Source of the DNA: Paenibacillus sp. FSL H7-0357
GTDB lineage: Bacteria > Bacillota > Bacilli > Paenibacillales > Paenibacillaceae
Assembly: GCF_000758525.1 (NCBI RefSeq)
Contig: NZ_CP009241.1
Location: 7,483,501 to 7,547,500, forward strand
Reading direction: 5' to 3'
DNA: 64,000 nucleotides
Made by a program: the position numbers and the translations under genes
In this document: piece after piece, positions 8,318 through 17,865 of the stretch
Layout: every line of letters begins with the position of its first letter
How positions within the stretch are numbered: the stretch's first letter is position 1
Notes under the pieces: generated by a model
Told to the model about the DNA's origin: nothing
The model's input: the letters and a program-made list of their open reading frames with translations, nothing else
Database searches by the model: none

Positions 8318-9115
8318 ATGGCTTACACGATTAATAATCTGAAAGATAACAGCAATGTGGTGATTAAGGAGCAGCTTGGCGGATTTACGGTCATCGAATA
8401 TAAAGAGGATCTGAGCAGCACCACACTGCTGGAAGCCCAAAACAACTTCTTCATGAGCAAAAGCAATATGCGCAACAAGCAGCTTATGATTGAACTGAGC
8501 AACAGTGAGGTTATGCTGAGCGCAGGGGCGATGCAATATATGATTGGCAATATTGAAATGACCTCCGGGGTTAAGGGTGTTGGAGGGCTCATGAGAAACA
8601 TCGTCTCCAGTGCGGTGACCGGCACCACGGCAATCAAACCGCTTTACAAAGGTACGGGAACGATTCTGCTGGAGACCACCTATAAATATTTGTGGCTGAT
8701 TGATGTCGACAACGACCATATCGTCATTGATGATGGCATGTTCCTGGCTTGCGAGTCGACACTGGACGTTGCTGTCACTGCGCGTAAGAACGCATCCTCT
8801 GCCGTACTCGGAGGAGAAGGACTGTTTAATCTAAGCGCCAAAGGAAAAGGCATCCTGGCACTGGAAGCACCGATTCCTTCCGAAGAAGCCGTCGTCATCG
8901 AATTGCAGAATGATGTACTGAAGGTGGATGGGAACTTTGCGTTAATGTGGTCCAATTCCCTGGACTTCACCGTCGAGAAATCCGGCAAAACCCGGATGGG
9001 CTCTGCGGCCTCCGGCGAGGGACTGGTCAATGTATACCGGGGCACGGGTATGGTGTGGCTGGCACCGCTGATTCAGTACAAAAACAGTCTGTTCCAAGCG
9101 AATCCCACGTCTTGA
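8318..9115 (+). CDS. AIM24 family protein
   Basis: A 265-residue beta-helical protein of the AIM24/TIGR00266 family, recognised by its repeating glycine-rich pattern (LMIELSNSEVMLSAGAMQYM, GTGTILLETTYKYL, GGEGLFNLSAKGKGILALEA, YRGTGMVWLAPL). The biochemical role of bacterial members is unknown. The frame is open from 8111, but the ATG at 8318 preceded by AGGAGT is the evident start. It is transcribed away from the ABC exporter leader and ends in a strong terminator. Confidence 0.85.
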   Translation: MAYTINNLKDNSNVVIKEQLGGFTVIEYKEDLSSTTLLEAQNNFFMSKSNMRNKQLMIELSNSEVMLSAGAMQYMIGNIEMTSGVKGVGGLMRNIVSSAVTGTTAIKPLYKGTGTILLETTYKYLWLIDVDNDHIVIDDGMFLACESTLDVAVTARKNASSAVLGGEGLFNLSAKGKGILALEAPIPSEEAVVIELQNDVLKVDGNFALMWSNSLDFTVEKSGKTRMGSAASGEGLVNVYRGTGMVWLAPLIQYKNSLFQANPTS

Positions 9116-9141
9116 TCCGTAAACTAACTTATATTTTGAAC

Positions 9142-9167
9142 AAGGGCCATCCGCTTGGATGGCCCTT
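9142..9167. terminator. Intrinsic terminator after AIM24
   Basis: Perfect 11-bp stem AAGGGCCATCC/GGATGGCCCTT with loop GCTT between the convergent AIM24 and anti-sigma genes. Confidence 0.85.
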
Positions 9168-9206
9168 TGTCTTCTTCGGTATCGAGAGATTTAATTCCCT
9201 GCCCTG

Positions 9207-10019
9207 TTACCCTTTTTTTATCGGTGCGGTAAGGACCATCTGCCCCCGTGGTGTTTCTCCACCGGCATCTGGCTCAAGGGTGATCGCCACTGTATCGTAT
9301 TCCTGCGGTTTGAATGAATAATAGAGCGCGCCATTCCCCTCACTGGATACAAAGGTTCCCGCATTCTGCGGGGCATCTCCCTTGATCAGCCATACCTGAT
9401 ACACTTCCGTTCCTGTCAGCTCCGGCAGATTCTCCGCTTGAACGACAAGATGGGTGCCGCTGCTGTCAACGGCGATCGTCGCCAAACCGCTGGCCACAAT
9501 ATCCTTGGCCGCCGGACTCAGCGTGACCGACTCATCAACCTTAAGCTCCTGTGCCGGCTTTGTGCCGCCGGCAAGCTGCTGCTGGAGCTGGTCCACATCC
9601 TGACGCAGCTGTCCCGCATAGATCATCATAATCAGCACCGCTACGGCAAGACCCAGGCTTACGTACCGCCAGAACGGGATTTTTTTGGCGGGCGCTGCCG
9701 GGGGCACTATCTTCACTTCCCGTTCTACAGGAAGTGCCTGGACCGGCTCCTCTTCAATTGAACGTTTAACCTGTGCCGGAGCATCCGCTACCAGTACCCG
9801 GGACATTATCCGTGACTTCATTCCCGAGGGCGGCTGAACAGGCTCGGAGGCAAGAGGAAGCAGGTCCATCACGCTGCGATATTCCTTCACCCGCTTGCTA
9901 CAATCTGCGCACTCCATTAAATGAGCTTCAAATTTCTGCATTTCATCTTCAGGCAAGGCTTCCAGAACATACAATTCAACCAGTTCACATCTATCGTTCG
10001 TCTCTTCAGTCATGAACAT
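9207..10019 (-). CDS. Anti-sigma factor, RskA type
   Basis: A 270-residue membrane anti-sigma factor. The N-terminal zinc-binding anti-sigma region contains the HxxxCxxC motif as HLMECADC (about residues 33-40). One transmembrane helix lies near residues 125-145 (YVSLGLAVAVLIMMIYAG). The extracytoplasmic C-terminal half is an anti-sigma-K domain (TEVYQVWLIKGDAPQNAG, VAITLEPDAGGETPRGQMVL). The start (ATG at 10019 or the next at 10013) overlaps the 3' end of the sigma gene, so the two are translationally coupled. It should hold the ECF sigma factor inactive until an envelope signal causes its proteolysis. Confidence 0.88.
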   Translation of the reverse strand: MFMTEETNDRCELVELYVLEALPEDEMQKFEAHLMECADCSKRVKEYRSVMDLLPLASEPVQPPSGMKSRIMSRVLVADAPAQVKRSIEEEPVQALPVEREVKIVPPAAPAKKIPFWRYVSLGLAVAVLIMMIYAGQLRQDVDQLQQQLAGGTKPAQELKVDESVTLSPAAKDIVASGLATIAVDSSGTHLVVQAENLPELTGTEVYQVWLIKGDAPQNAGTFVSSEGNGALYYSFKPQEYDTVAITLEPDAGGETPRGQMVLTAPIKKG

Positions 10020-10623
10020 GCTCCCTCCTTCCCCAATGACTCAATCGCTTCTGGAGCTGTTTCATTGCCAATCTTACCCTGCTCTTGACCGTGCCCAGCG
10101 GAATGGATGCAAGGTCTGCTGCCTCCTGCTGGGTTAAGCCCTGATAATAGATCATATCCAGAACCTGCTGCTGATCCCTGCTCAGCTCTCTCAGTGCTGC
10201 CCTTACCTGCTCCCCGGCCATCAGCAGCTCGACTGTTTCCTCGGTCATCGTCGCCTGATCCAGGATCAGCTCCAGACTCTCTGATCCGGATTGCTGCGGA
10301 ACCCTTGTGCTCCGCTTGCGAAGATGGTCTATGGCAATATTGCGGGTCACCGTGAACATCCAGGTGGTGAGCTTCCCCTTGGCCGCATCAAAGTGCTCCG
10401 CATTCTTCCAAATACGCAGGAACAGCTCCTGCATCACTTCCTCGGCCGCCATCGAGTCCTTTACTATCCGGTAGGCAAAGCTATAGATCACCTGTTCATA
10501 TCGGTCGTAAAGCCTTTCGAGGGCATCCGGGTCTTTTTGCATTATGCGCTCAATCAATTGCCCATCGTCAGCTGTATCAAACAATTCCAGTCCTCCTTTT
10601 TCCCAGCGTTCCTCTACACTCAT
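10006..10623 (-). CDS. ECF RNA polymerase sigma factor
   Basis: A 205-residue sigma-70 family protein with region 2 (LYDRYEQVIYSFAYRIVKDS, MQELFLRIWKNAEHFDAAKG) and region 4 (LSRDQQQVLDMIYYQGLTQQ, GTVKSRVRLAMKQLQ) and no region 1 or 3, the extracytoplasmic-function layout, SigK-like. Coupled to the RskA-type anti-sigma gene. The divergent gene that such pairs often control is reduced here to a signal-peptide remnant at 10741. I could not find a convincing own-type promoter in the short upstream region. Confidence 0.9.
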   Translation of the reverse strand: MSVEERWEKGGLELFDTADDGQLIERIMQKDPDALERLYDRYEQVIYSFAYRIVKDSMAAEEVMQELFLRIWKNAEHFDAAKGKLTTWMFTVTRNIAIDHLRKRSTRVPQQSGSESLELILDQATMTEETVELLMAGEQVRAALRELSRDQQQVLDMIYYQGLTQQEAADLASIPLGTVKSRVRLAMKQLQKRLSHWGRREHVHD

Positions 10624-10740
10624 TCATTCAATTTTTCGCAAAAAGTTTTCTCACCCTGTGATCCAACTCTCATATCCTGCGTTTCACTGAGTATAACCGC
10701 TTTTGATAAGCGGCTCAACTTTGATTGAAGGAGTGAGAAG

Positions 10741-10794
10741 ATGAAAAGATTACAAAGTAAAATGGCCATTCTTATGTTATGTTTAAGTTTTTAG
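10741..10794 (+). pseudogene. Truncated start of a secreted-protein gene
   Basis: An ATG at 10741 preceded by a good AAGGAG site opens 17 codons, MKRLQSKMAILMLCLSF, that look exactly like the start of a signal peptide (basic n-region, hydrophobic core), then hits TAG at 10792. The stop is created where the sequence runs into the 3' end of the convergent isomerase-like gene (its stop is at 10791-10793). This reads as the stub of an exported-protein gene whose body was deleted; its former identity is not recoverable. A real 17-residue peptide cannot be excluded. Confidence 0.5.
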
Positions 10795-11621
10795 AACGGC
10801 TGCTTAGCCCAGCTGGAACGAAGCCACTCCGCCGATTGTTCCATGTAGCCCAACTGGTCCACTGCATCAAAATGCTCAATAGCCAGCGTATCATCGTAAC
10901 CGCCTGCCTTCAGCCGGGTCAGAATCGCTTCAATCGGGATGAAGCCGGACCCGGCTGGCGATGGGAACAGCCGGGCTCCACTCATGGCCAGCTTCGGCAT
11001 GCCCCCATTCTGTTCATCCAGTGAGCGGTCTTTGCAGTGGACATGGACGATTCTGTGCTTAAGCTTCTCATAGGCTTCCAGTTCATCCTCGCCACGGTAA
11101 ATGAAATTCCCTGTATCAAAAGTGATGTGCAGCTTGGGCACCTGCTCCAGGAACCAGAGCAGTTCATCCGAGCCGGAGAACGGCGCGCGAATGTCATCGA
11201 AGTCCTCCATCGTCACAAGAATGCGCTTACGTTCAGCATAACCGCAAATACTGTTCAAGGTCCCGGCCATCTTCTGCAGCGCCGCATTGCGCTCCTCGGC
11301 ACTTGCTGTTTCATCCACGAATCCGGGGATAATGAGCATTTTCCCCGCTCCCAAATATTCCGCCGTATCGATAAATTCAAACCCTGGCTTGGTATCGGGG
11401 TCATTTCCAAAATCAAAAAAGCCATACATCGACGCGACCGAAATACCCGCTTTTTCCAGCCGTTTCTTCATGACCTCCTTGCCGCAGCCTAAGGCCTCTT
11501 CAAGATCCAGCTCTACCGCACTGATGCCAAACTCATGTACTCTATTCAGTACTTCCTCCAATGTCAGCCCGGTTTGCTCGCTTGCCCTCACAATATGATT
11601 GTAAAACACAGATAGGTGCAC
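10791..11621 (-). CDS. Sugar phosphate isomerase/epimerase (xylose isomerase-like TIM barrel)
   Basis: A 276-residue AP-endonuclease-2 fold protein. Characteristic strands and metal ligands are visible: ISAVELDLEEAL near the start, EDFDD in the middle, HITFDTGNFIYRGED, RIVHVHCKDRS, and a late GYDDTLAIEHFD. Family members isomerise or epimerise free or phosphorylated sugars and inositols with a divalent metal. The start is GTG with AAAGGAG seven bases upstream. No sugar-catabolic neighbours are present, so the substrate is unknown. Confidence 0.82.
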   Translation of the reverse strand: MHLSVFYNHIVRASEQTGLTLEEVLNRVHEFGISAVELDLEEALGCGKEVMKKRLEKAGISVASMYGFFDFGNDPDTKPGFEFIDTAEYLGAGKMLIIPGFVDETASAEERNAALQKMAGTLNSICGYAERKRILVTMEDFDDIRAPFSGSDELLWFLEQVPKLHITFDTGNFIYRGEDELEAYEKLKHRIVHVHCKDRSLDEQNGGMPKLAMSGARLFPSPAGSGFIPIEAILTRLKAGGYDDTLAIEHFDAVDQLGYMEQSAEWLRSSWAKQPF

Positions 11622-11814
11622 AAGAAATCTCCTTTCATGTCATTCGGCTAGAAGCTGGCACTATTATATCACTTTAAATCACCCTAAATCACATGGGTCG
11701 AGGAACAGGGTAAAGCAATCCGCGACCACCCAAAATATTGAATAATGATTTAAATTATGTTAATATGCGAACACAAGTTCCTATTTAATAGCTCAACCAG
11801 AGGGGAAATTCACT

Positions 11815-12030
11815 ATGGAAAACAAAGATGATGCAGAAATGATCACAGACCGCCAGCTCCTGGAATTAATGCAGGCTGTCAGGCAAAAGGACCCGGAAGC
11901 GATGCTGCAGCTTATTCAGCTCTATAAAGAAGATATAGTAAACATAAGCAAATTCATTCACATGCCCAAAGAAGATGCTGTTTCTGAAATCATCCTTGAA
12001 TTTCTGGAGTATATCCAAAGGAGCGATTGA
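11815..12030 (+). CDS. Short helix-turn-helix domain protein (HTH_16-like)
   Basis: A 71-residue acidic helical protein (DRQLLELMQAVRQKDPEAML, ISKFIHMPKEDAVSEIILEF) resembling the helix-turn-helix regions of conjugative-element proteins and helper sigma components. It has an AGAGGGG ribosome site. It lacks a clear second DNA-binding domain, so it may act together with a partner. It lies 52 nt upstream of a HAD phosphatase gene that has its own extended -10 (TGATATAAT, 12034-12042). Confidence 0.65.
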   Translation: MENKDDAEMITDRQLLELMQAVRQKDPEAMLQLIQLYKEDIVNISKFIHMPKEDAVSEIILEFLEYIQRSD

Positions 12031-12082
12031 TTCTGATATAATGTATTTTATTTCCTATACCAATTTATGGGGTGCTCTTTAT

Positions 12083-12751
12083 ATGTCAATTCAAGCCGTG
12101 TTATTTGATTTTGATGGGACGCTTGCCGATACTTTGCCGGTATCCTTCAGTGCCTTTAAAGCCGTGTTTAAGCAATACGACAATCGAGAGGTCACGAACG
12201 ACGAACTGGTTGCCATGTTTGGCCCGACAGAGGAAGACATCATTGGCGGCAACTTCAAAGATAAAGCCTCCGTTCTGCAAGGTATTCACGATTATTACTC
12301 GTTATATGAGAAGGGGCATTTTGAAGAAGATTTCCAACCCGATCAGGGAATTATGGATCTGCTTCATTTATTGAAGGGACAAGGTGTGAAGCTTGCTGTA
12401 ATCACGGGGAAAAGCAGACGCGCGTTTGAGATATCAACCGGGGCTTTGAACATGACGGACTTTTTTGATATCACGATTACAGGGGATGACGTGGATAGAC
12501 CCAAGCCAGACCCCGAAGGTATACATAAAGCTTTGAACATACTGGGCCTTGATCCGGCAGAAGCTGTATTCGTAGGTGACAGCAATGCAGACATCCTCGC
12601 AGGCAAGGCTGCCGGACTGCGGACTTACGGTGTCCGCTGGTTATCCACTTTCCAGAGCCTGGTCTACGATGTTTCGCCGGATGGCATTTTCAGCAATGTG
12701 GACGAATTCCGTGAACTTCTTGCTAAAGAGATCCGCATTCAAGATAATTAA
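12083..12751 (+). CDS. HAD family hydrolase, phosphoglycolate phosphatase-like
   Basis: A 222-residue haloacid dehalogenase phosphatase. Motif I is FDFDGTLADT with nucleophile and acid aspartates, motif II lies around AVITGKS, motif III is in RPKPDPEG and motif IV is FVGDSNADI. The helical cap between motifs I and II is of the C1 type as in phosphoglycolate phosphatase and PpaX. The frame is open from 11975, but the ATG at 12083 has GGGGTG at a suitable distance and begins immediately before motif I. The substrate is not predictable. Confidence 0.85.
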   Translation: MSIQAVLFDFDGTLADTLPVSFSAFKAVFKQYDNREVTNDELVAMFGPTEEDIIGGNFKDKASVLQGIHDYYSLYEKGHFEEDFQPDQGIMDLLHLLKGQGVKLAVITGKSRRAFEISTGALNMTDFFDITITGDDVDRPKPDPEGIHKALNILGLDPAEAVFVGDSNADILAGKAAGLRTYGVRWLSTFQSLVYDVSPDGIFSNVDEFRELLAKEIRIQDN

Positions 12752-12767
12752 GGGTTGGAAGATGCAC

Positions 12768-12805
12768 AAAAGCGGCCAGCGAATGTTATCGCTGAAGCCG
12801 CTTTT
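12768..12805. terminator. Bidirectional intrinsic terminator
   Basis: Stem AAAAGCGGCCAGCGA/TCGCTGAAGCCGCTTTT with one bulge, between the convergent HAD and YjdM genes. Confidence 0.85.
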
Positions 12806-12811
12806 GTCTTT

Positions 12812-13153
12812 CTATACCTTTTTCACAAACTCCGATTTTAATTTCATGGCCCCGAACCCGTCAATTTTGCAGTCAATATCATGATCTCCGTCAATCAGAC
12901 GAATATTTTTTACTTTTGTGCCTATCTTCACGACCAAAGACGTCCCTTTAACTTTCAGGTCTTTAATCACTGTTATCGTGTCGCCATCGTTCAGGACATT
13001 TCCATTGGAGTCTTTAACAATCTTTTGATCTTCGCTGTCCCCAGTCTCTGCTTCCAGACTCCATTCATGGGCACATTCCGGGCATACGAGCAAGCTGCCA
13101 TCCTCGTAAGTGTATTCCGAATTACATTTTGGACATTTTGGTAAATACGACAT
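12812..13153 (-). CDS. yjdM: Zinc ribbon protein YjdM/PhnA
   Basis: A 113-residue protein of the YjdM (formerly PhnA) family: an N-terminal zinc ribbon with CPKC and CPEC pairs (residues about 8-30) and a C-terminal small barrel ([40 protein letters not shown]). Despite the old name it is not required for phosphonate use; its function is unclear. The frame extends upstream to 13285, but family length and motif position favour the ATG at 13151-13153. Confidence 0.87.
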   Translation of the reverse strand: MSYLPKCPKCNSEYTYEDGSLLVCPECAHEWSLEAETGDSEDQKIVKDSNGNVLNDGDTITVIKDLKVKGTSLVVKIGTKVKNIRLIDGDHDIDCKIDGFGAMKLKSEFVKKV

Positions 13154-13220
13154 AGTATTATTGTTCCCCATTTGCTGTTTTTCTATATAGTCCCATAATC
13201 CTTCCCTGTTGGCAATCCTT

Positions 13221-13253
13221 AAAGAAACCACTCCTGAGCGGAGTGGTTTCTTT
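13221..13253 (-). terminator. Terminator of the GT8 gene
   Basis: Perfect 14-bp stem AAAGAAACCACTCC/GGAGTGGTTTCTTT with loop TGAGC, 39 nt past the GT8 stop codon. Confidence 0.85.
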
Positions 13254-13291
13254 AGATACCGGATCACTGGACAGATCCTTGGCACAGGTCC

Positions 13292-14554
<1,263 letters not shown>

Positions 14555-14674
14555 TCTCAAGGATCACCTGCCCTTAAAAGTATACTTCTGCACATTTGTC
14601 TGATGCATTAGACTACTTTAAGTGTATGTTTATCCCTGTGTCTGGATTGGACTATTCCCCAGTACGTATCTAAT

Positions 14675-15718
14675 TTATTTTGAATCGTCGTTCTGCGGGT
14701 CAGAATGGAGTCTTGTGACCGTTGAACGATCACCCAGAATATGACGCGCCGGCTGCTCCTGAATTTCCTGTTCGGCCAGATGAACATGTGATCCAAACAC
14801 ACTTCCCGCCGCATGGACATGGGACAACCGCACCTCATCCGTCAAAATACTATTGGTCAGAATGCAATCTTCGACGACACAATTCGGCCCAATATACACA
14901 TGGGGTCCAATCACACTGTTCATTACGAGGGCGGTTGGATCAACAATGACGGGAGGAATCCACTGAACCTTACTGTCCGGATCAGAGCGGTCTGCAAAGT
15001 TCTTTGGATCATGATCCATCTTGTAGCGATTCGCCTCAAGCCAGCGTTCATGGGTACCGATATCAAAAAATGGTGCTTCCGTCACACTGTACGCCACATG
15101 CCCGCCTTGTGAGATGATCATTTGAATGGCATCGGTCAACTCATATTCTCCGCGGGGAGAAGGTGTAAGTCTCTCAATGACCGGCCAGATTGCCGCAGTT
15201 AAAGCATAGACGCCGACAATAGCCAAGTTTGATTTCGGAGATTTCGGCTTCTCTTCCAGACTGACAATTTGCTGATCCTCAATCACAGCAACACCAAATT
15301 GACTGGGGTCCTCGACCCGCTGAAGCAATATCGAAGCCTCAGAATGATCCGCGTCCAGTGATCGGATCAAGGGCTCTATATCCCCCTCATATAAATTATC
15401 GCCAAGCATCAATACAAAAGGAGAATCCGCCATAAAAGACTTTGCACTTTTGACCGCATCCGCCAGACCCTTAGCTTCATCTTGCAGCAGAAAGGTTAAA
15501 GAGGCGTTCCACCGCTCCCCATCCCCGATCGTTTCCCGGATCTCCCCTTGTGTAGCGTTCACTACGATTCCAATATCGGTAATACCGGCCGCAACAAGCT
15601 TCTTAATGATGGAGATAAGAATATACTCCCCATTAACAGGCAACAAGCATTTGGGTTTGGTATAAGTCGAAGGCCGAAGTCTCGTTCCCTTGCCGGCACA
15701 TAAGATTAATCCTTTCAT
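14675..15718 (-). CDS. Nucleotide-sugar pyrophosphorylase (glucose-1-phosphate thymidylyltransferase-like)
   Basis: A 347-residue sugar-1-phosphate nucleotidyltransferase. The N-terminal Rossmann-like domain has the nucleotide loop GLILCAGKGTRLRPSTYTKP and metal-binding MLGDNLYEGD. The C-terminal third has left-handed beta-helix repeats (VIGPHVYIGPNCVVEDC, NSILTDEVRLSHVHAAGSVF), the long StrD/RmlA2-like form. A start at 15793 is possible, but AGGAGG six bases before the ATG at 15716-15718 and the position of the nucleotide loop decide for the shorter form. It probably makes dTDP- or UDP-glucose for the neighbouring GT8 enzyme. Confidence 0.85.
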   Translation of the reverse strand: MKGLILCAGKGTRLRPSTYTKPKCLLPVNGEYILISIIKKLVAAGITDIGIVVNATQGEIRETIGDGERWNASLTFLLQDEAKGLADAVKSAKSFMADSPFVLMLGDNLYEGDIEPLIRSLDADHSEASILLQRVEDPSQFGVAVIEDQQIVSLEEKPKSPKSNLAIVGVYALTAAIWPVIERLTPSPRGEYELTDAIQMIISQGGHVAYSVTEAPFFDIGTHERWLEANRYKMDHDPKNFADRSDPDSKVQWIPPVIVDPTALVMNSVIGPHVYIGPNCVVEDCILTNSILTDEVRLSHVHAAGSVFGSHVHLAEQEIQEQPARHILGDRSTVTRLHSDPQNDDSK

Positions 15719-16023
15719 AACCATCCTCCTCACTCTTAAAATCTGCAATCTTTGAAACTCGGTGAATGGAGTCTCTTTATATTTTATGCACAAGCTGTGA
15801 AGGGGCTTGGGTATATAATAAGCAGCAATAACCTATTAATCTATCATCGACTTTGACTGCACGAAATGGCCTTTTTTGTAGAACAGTATCCTTCATCTAA
15901 CCGTAGGTTTGCTCGTAATAGCACTTTGTTTAGCGAATAGACACCTCCTTTGTCACCCTTGCAGGGAGTCGCTTAAGGACAACGAATTGGTTATAGCAAA
16001 CACCCCGAAGCGGAGGAATCGAA
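15719..16023. other. Spacer upstream of the RacA-like gene
   Basis: About 305 bp between divergent genes. A TATATAATA-like box lies near 15811-15820, without a convincing -35. I see no gene and no strong secondary structure in it. Confidence 0.5.
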
Positions 16024-16557
16024 ATGGAAATGTTAAAAACAAAGGAAGCCGCAGAACTGCTGTCCGTTAGCCAGACGACAATCAAACGTTGGGCCGCCAT
16101 GTTCCCTAATTTCTTTCCAAAGGACCGATTTGGGCACTACATCTTCACCGGGCAGGAAATCGGCCTGCTAAAATCTATTAAAGAGCGAATCGAGCATGGG
16201 GAGACCTTGGATAGTATTGATCTGGGGGGTAACAAACAACCTGCGCCGGCAGAGCCGCTGCAAGATATGCGCCCACTGCACACACCGGATAAGCCTATGG
16301 AAGAGCTGTTATCCCGCATCGTTCATATTGAACACTCCCTTGACCAGAAAGCCGACGAAGTGGTCTCGGTTCAACTGCTCCGGCAGCGTGAAGAACTCGA
16401 GGACCTGCGCCAGATGATCCAGCAATTGGCTGTATCCATAGAAACGATCCAGAAACCAAACAGCAAGGCATCGTCCTCTGAAGAAATGCGCCCTATTGCC
16501 AAGCTTCAGGCCCCACCCAGAAAGCGCGGCCTTTTGCGCACTTTATTCTCACTGTAA
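16024..16557 (+). CDS. RacA-like MerR-type DNA-binding protein
   Basis: A 177-residue protein with an N-terminal MerR/HTH_17 domain (LKTKEAAELLSVSQTTIKRW, then FGHYIFTGQEIGLLKSIKER) closely resembling Bacillus subtilis RacA, which anchors the chromosome at the cell pole at sporulation. The middle (about residues 80-150) is a predicted coiled coil (VVSVQLLRQREELEDLRQMI) and the C-terminus is basic (PPRKRGLLRTLFSL), also as in RacA. AGCGGAGGAATCGAA lies just before the ATG. The RacA role is an inference from domain order. Confidence 0.7.
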   Translation: MEMLKTKEAAELLSVSQTTIKRWAAMFPNFFPKDRFGHYIFTGQEIGLLKSIKERIEHGETLDSIDLGGNKQPAPAEPLQDMRPLHTPDKPMEELLSRIVHIEHSLDQKADEVVSVQLLRQREELEDLRQMIQQLAVSIETIQKPNSKASSSEEMRPIAKLQAPPRKRGLLRTLFSL

Positions 16558-16564
16558 GGTACAT

Positions 16565-16600
16565 GCAGCCTGAGTCCTGATGAATCAGCACTCGGGCTGC
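16565..16600 (+). terminator. Hairpin after the RacA-like gene
   Basis: Long stem GCAGCCTGAGTCCTGAT/ATCAGCACTCGGGCTGC with mismatches. The T-tract is poor, so termination may be weak. Confidence 0.5.
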
Positions 16601-16613
16601 TGCTTGTGAACGC

Positions 16614-16638
16614 AAAAAAACCGTCCCCTCAGGGACGG
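16614..16638 (-). terminator. Terminator downstream of the SASP gene
   Basis: CCGTCCC/GGGACGG stem with loop CTCA, followed on the minus strand by seven T residues, about 90 nt past the SASP stop codon. Confidence 0.8.
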
Positions 16639-16727
16639 AGTTAGCTATATTAAGAATGATGTCTTGATTTCACTGCTATTCACGGCAAACCCGCAAGCCT
16701 GTATAGCTGCTGCCGCAGCTTCATGGC

Positions 16728-17012
16728 TTAGGGTTGGTCTTTGTTCGCAAGCTGCTCCTGGGCAAGACGGACCATTTCCCGGACCATCGCGCCGCCGATT
16801 TTTCCGCCAATATGCCCGGCTGATTCCGTAGTCAGACCGCCATTGTTGCCTGGCTGCAGAGGGATACCCAGCTCCTTGGCCACTTCGTATTTTACATCGT
16901 CCGGGTGGTTGGGATCAACGGCATAACCTTCACTCTTCATCACATCTGCTTTGAACGTCTGCATCCCCTGTGCAGCCCCTGGCACGGCATATCTTCTATT
17001 TCTTCTGGCCAT
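16728..17012 (-). CDS. Alpha/beta-type small acid-soluble spore protein
   Basis: A 94-residue DNA-coating protein of the spore core. Both family signatures are visible: KYEVAKELGIPLQPGNNGGL around the GPR protease site and GGKIGGAMVREMVRLAQ near the C-terminus. The N-terminus (MARRNRRYAVPGAAQGM) is longer and more basic than in SspA/SspB. The ATG at 17010-17012 is better spaced from AAGGGAG than the one two codons upstream. Expression is expected in the forespore under SigG; I did not identify the promoter. Confidence 0.9.
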   Translation of the reverse strand: MARRNRRYAVPGAAQGMQTFKADVMKSEGYAVDPNHPDDVKYEVAKELGIPLQPGNNGGLTTESAGHIGGKIGGAMVREMVRLAQEQLANKDQP

Positions 17013-17065
17013 CCTCATGCACTCCCTTGATGTCTTTACCCTAACATACCCTGAAGGCTTGAGAG

Positions 17066-17767
17066 TTATCCCTGTTCATCCTCAACATCCAATGAAAAGA
17101 CTTCCTTGAAGCCCATTTTGCCCTCAGAAGTAATCTTTATGGCTCGTGTGTTAGGCAGACGCTGCACCCAATTCACCTCTAACAGCTTCTCCAGAAGAGC
17201 ATTCCCTAATGCTCCGGCAAGGTGGTGCCGTCTTTCACTCCAATCCAGACATTTGTGTGAAAATGAGCGGCGTTTTTTCTTAACCTGTTCAAGGTTAATT
17301 TGAAAGCTTACAAAAAAATCCTCCCCGTCTTCAGTTACAGCAAACCCTTCCTTATCTTCACGCAGAATACCTGCCCTAAGGAGGGCATTGGTTAATTGAA
17401 CCCCTATACTCCCGGCGAGATGATCATAACAAGTTCTTGCGTAACGCAATGCTTTATCCTCTGAAGCTTGTTTTAAAGACTTAATTTGGACGGGTGAAGC
17501 GAGTGATAACAAGGATTCCATCACCTGGGCTACTTCTTGATTACGAATCCCATAGTACCGGTGTCTCCCTTGTTTCTCAACGGCAACTACGTTAGCATTG
17601 ACCATTTTTGCTAAATGGAAACTTGCTGTTTGAGGCTGGATGCCTGCCATATAGGCTAACTCACTTGCTGCATGAAACCTTCCATCCAGTAAAACAGTTA
17701 ATATTGCTGCACGGGAAGTTTCGCTCACCAGAGAAGCAATCACAGCTACATTCGAATTTGCTTTCAT
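17066..17767 (-). CDS. ArsR-type winged-helix regulator
   Basis: About 233 residues, twice the size of a typical ArsR protein. Residues about 5-85 are the winged helix (SRAAILTVLLDGRFHAASEL, QPQTASFHLAKMVNANVVAV). Residues 95-233 form an extra helical and winged C-terminal part (KALRYARTCYDHLAGSIGVQ, IKITSEGKMGFKEVF), as in B. subtilis YczG/YdfF-like regulators. GGAGGGCGAAA precedes the ATG at 17765-17767. It is divergent from a flavin-reductase-like gene, which it probably regulates. Confidence 0.82.
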   Translation of the reverse strand: MKANSNVAVIASLVSETSRAAILTVLLDGRFHAASELAYMAGIQPQTASFHLAKMVNANVVAVEKQGRHRYYGIRNQEVAQVMESLLSLASPVQIKSLKQASEDKALRYARTCYDHLAGSIGVQLTNALLRAGILREDKEGFAVTEDGEDFFVSFQINLEQVKKKRRSFSHKCLDWSERRHHLAGALGNALLEKLLEVNWVQRLPNTRAIKITSEGKMGFKEVFSLDVEDEQG

Positions 17768-17865
17768 TTTCGCCCTCCATTTTTGCATTCCACACTTCGA
17801 TGATGATTGAACTATTTATATTATACAATTAGGGAGGATGTATACAAATAGGAGGAGAACAACTA

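Noticed and set aside
10640..10740. ECF-type promoter (AAC...CGT) upstream of the sigma gene
   Set aside because: An AAC and a CGT can be found, but the spacing is too short for an ECF promoter in either direction.
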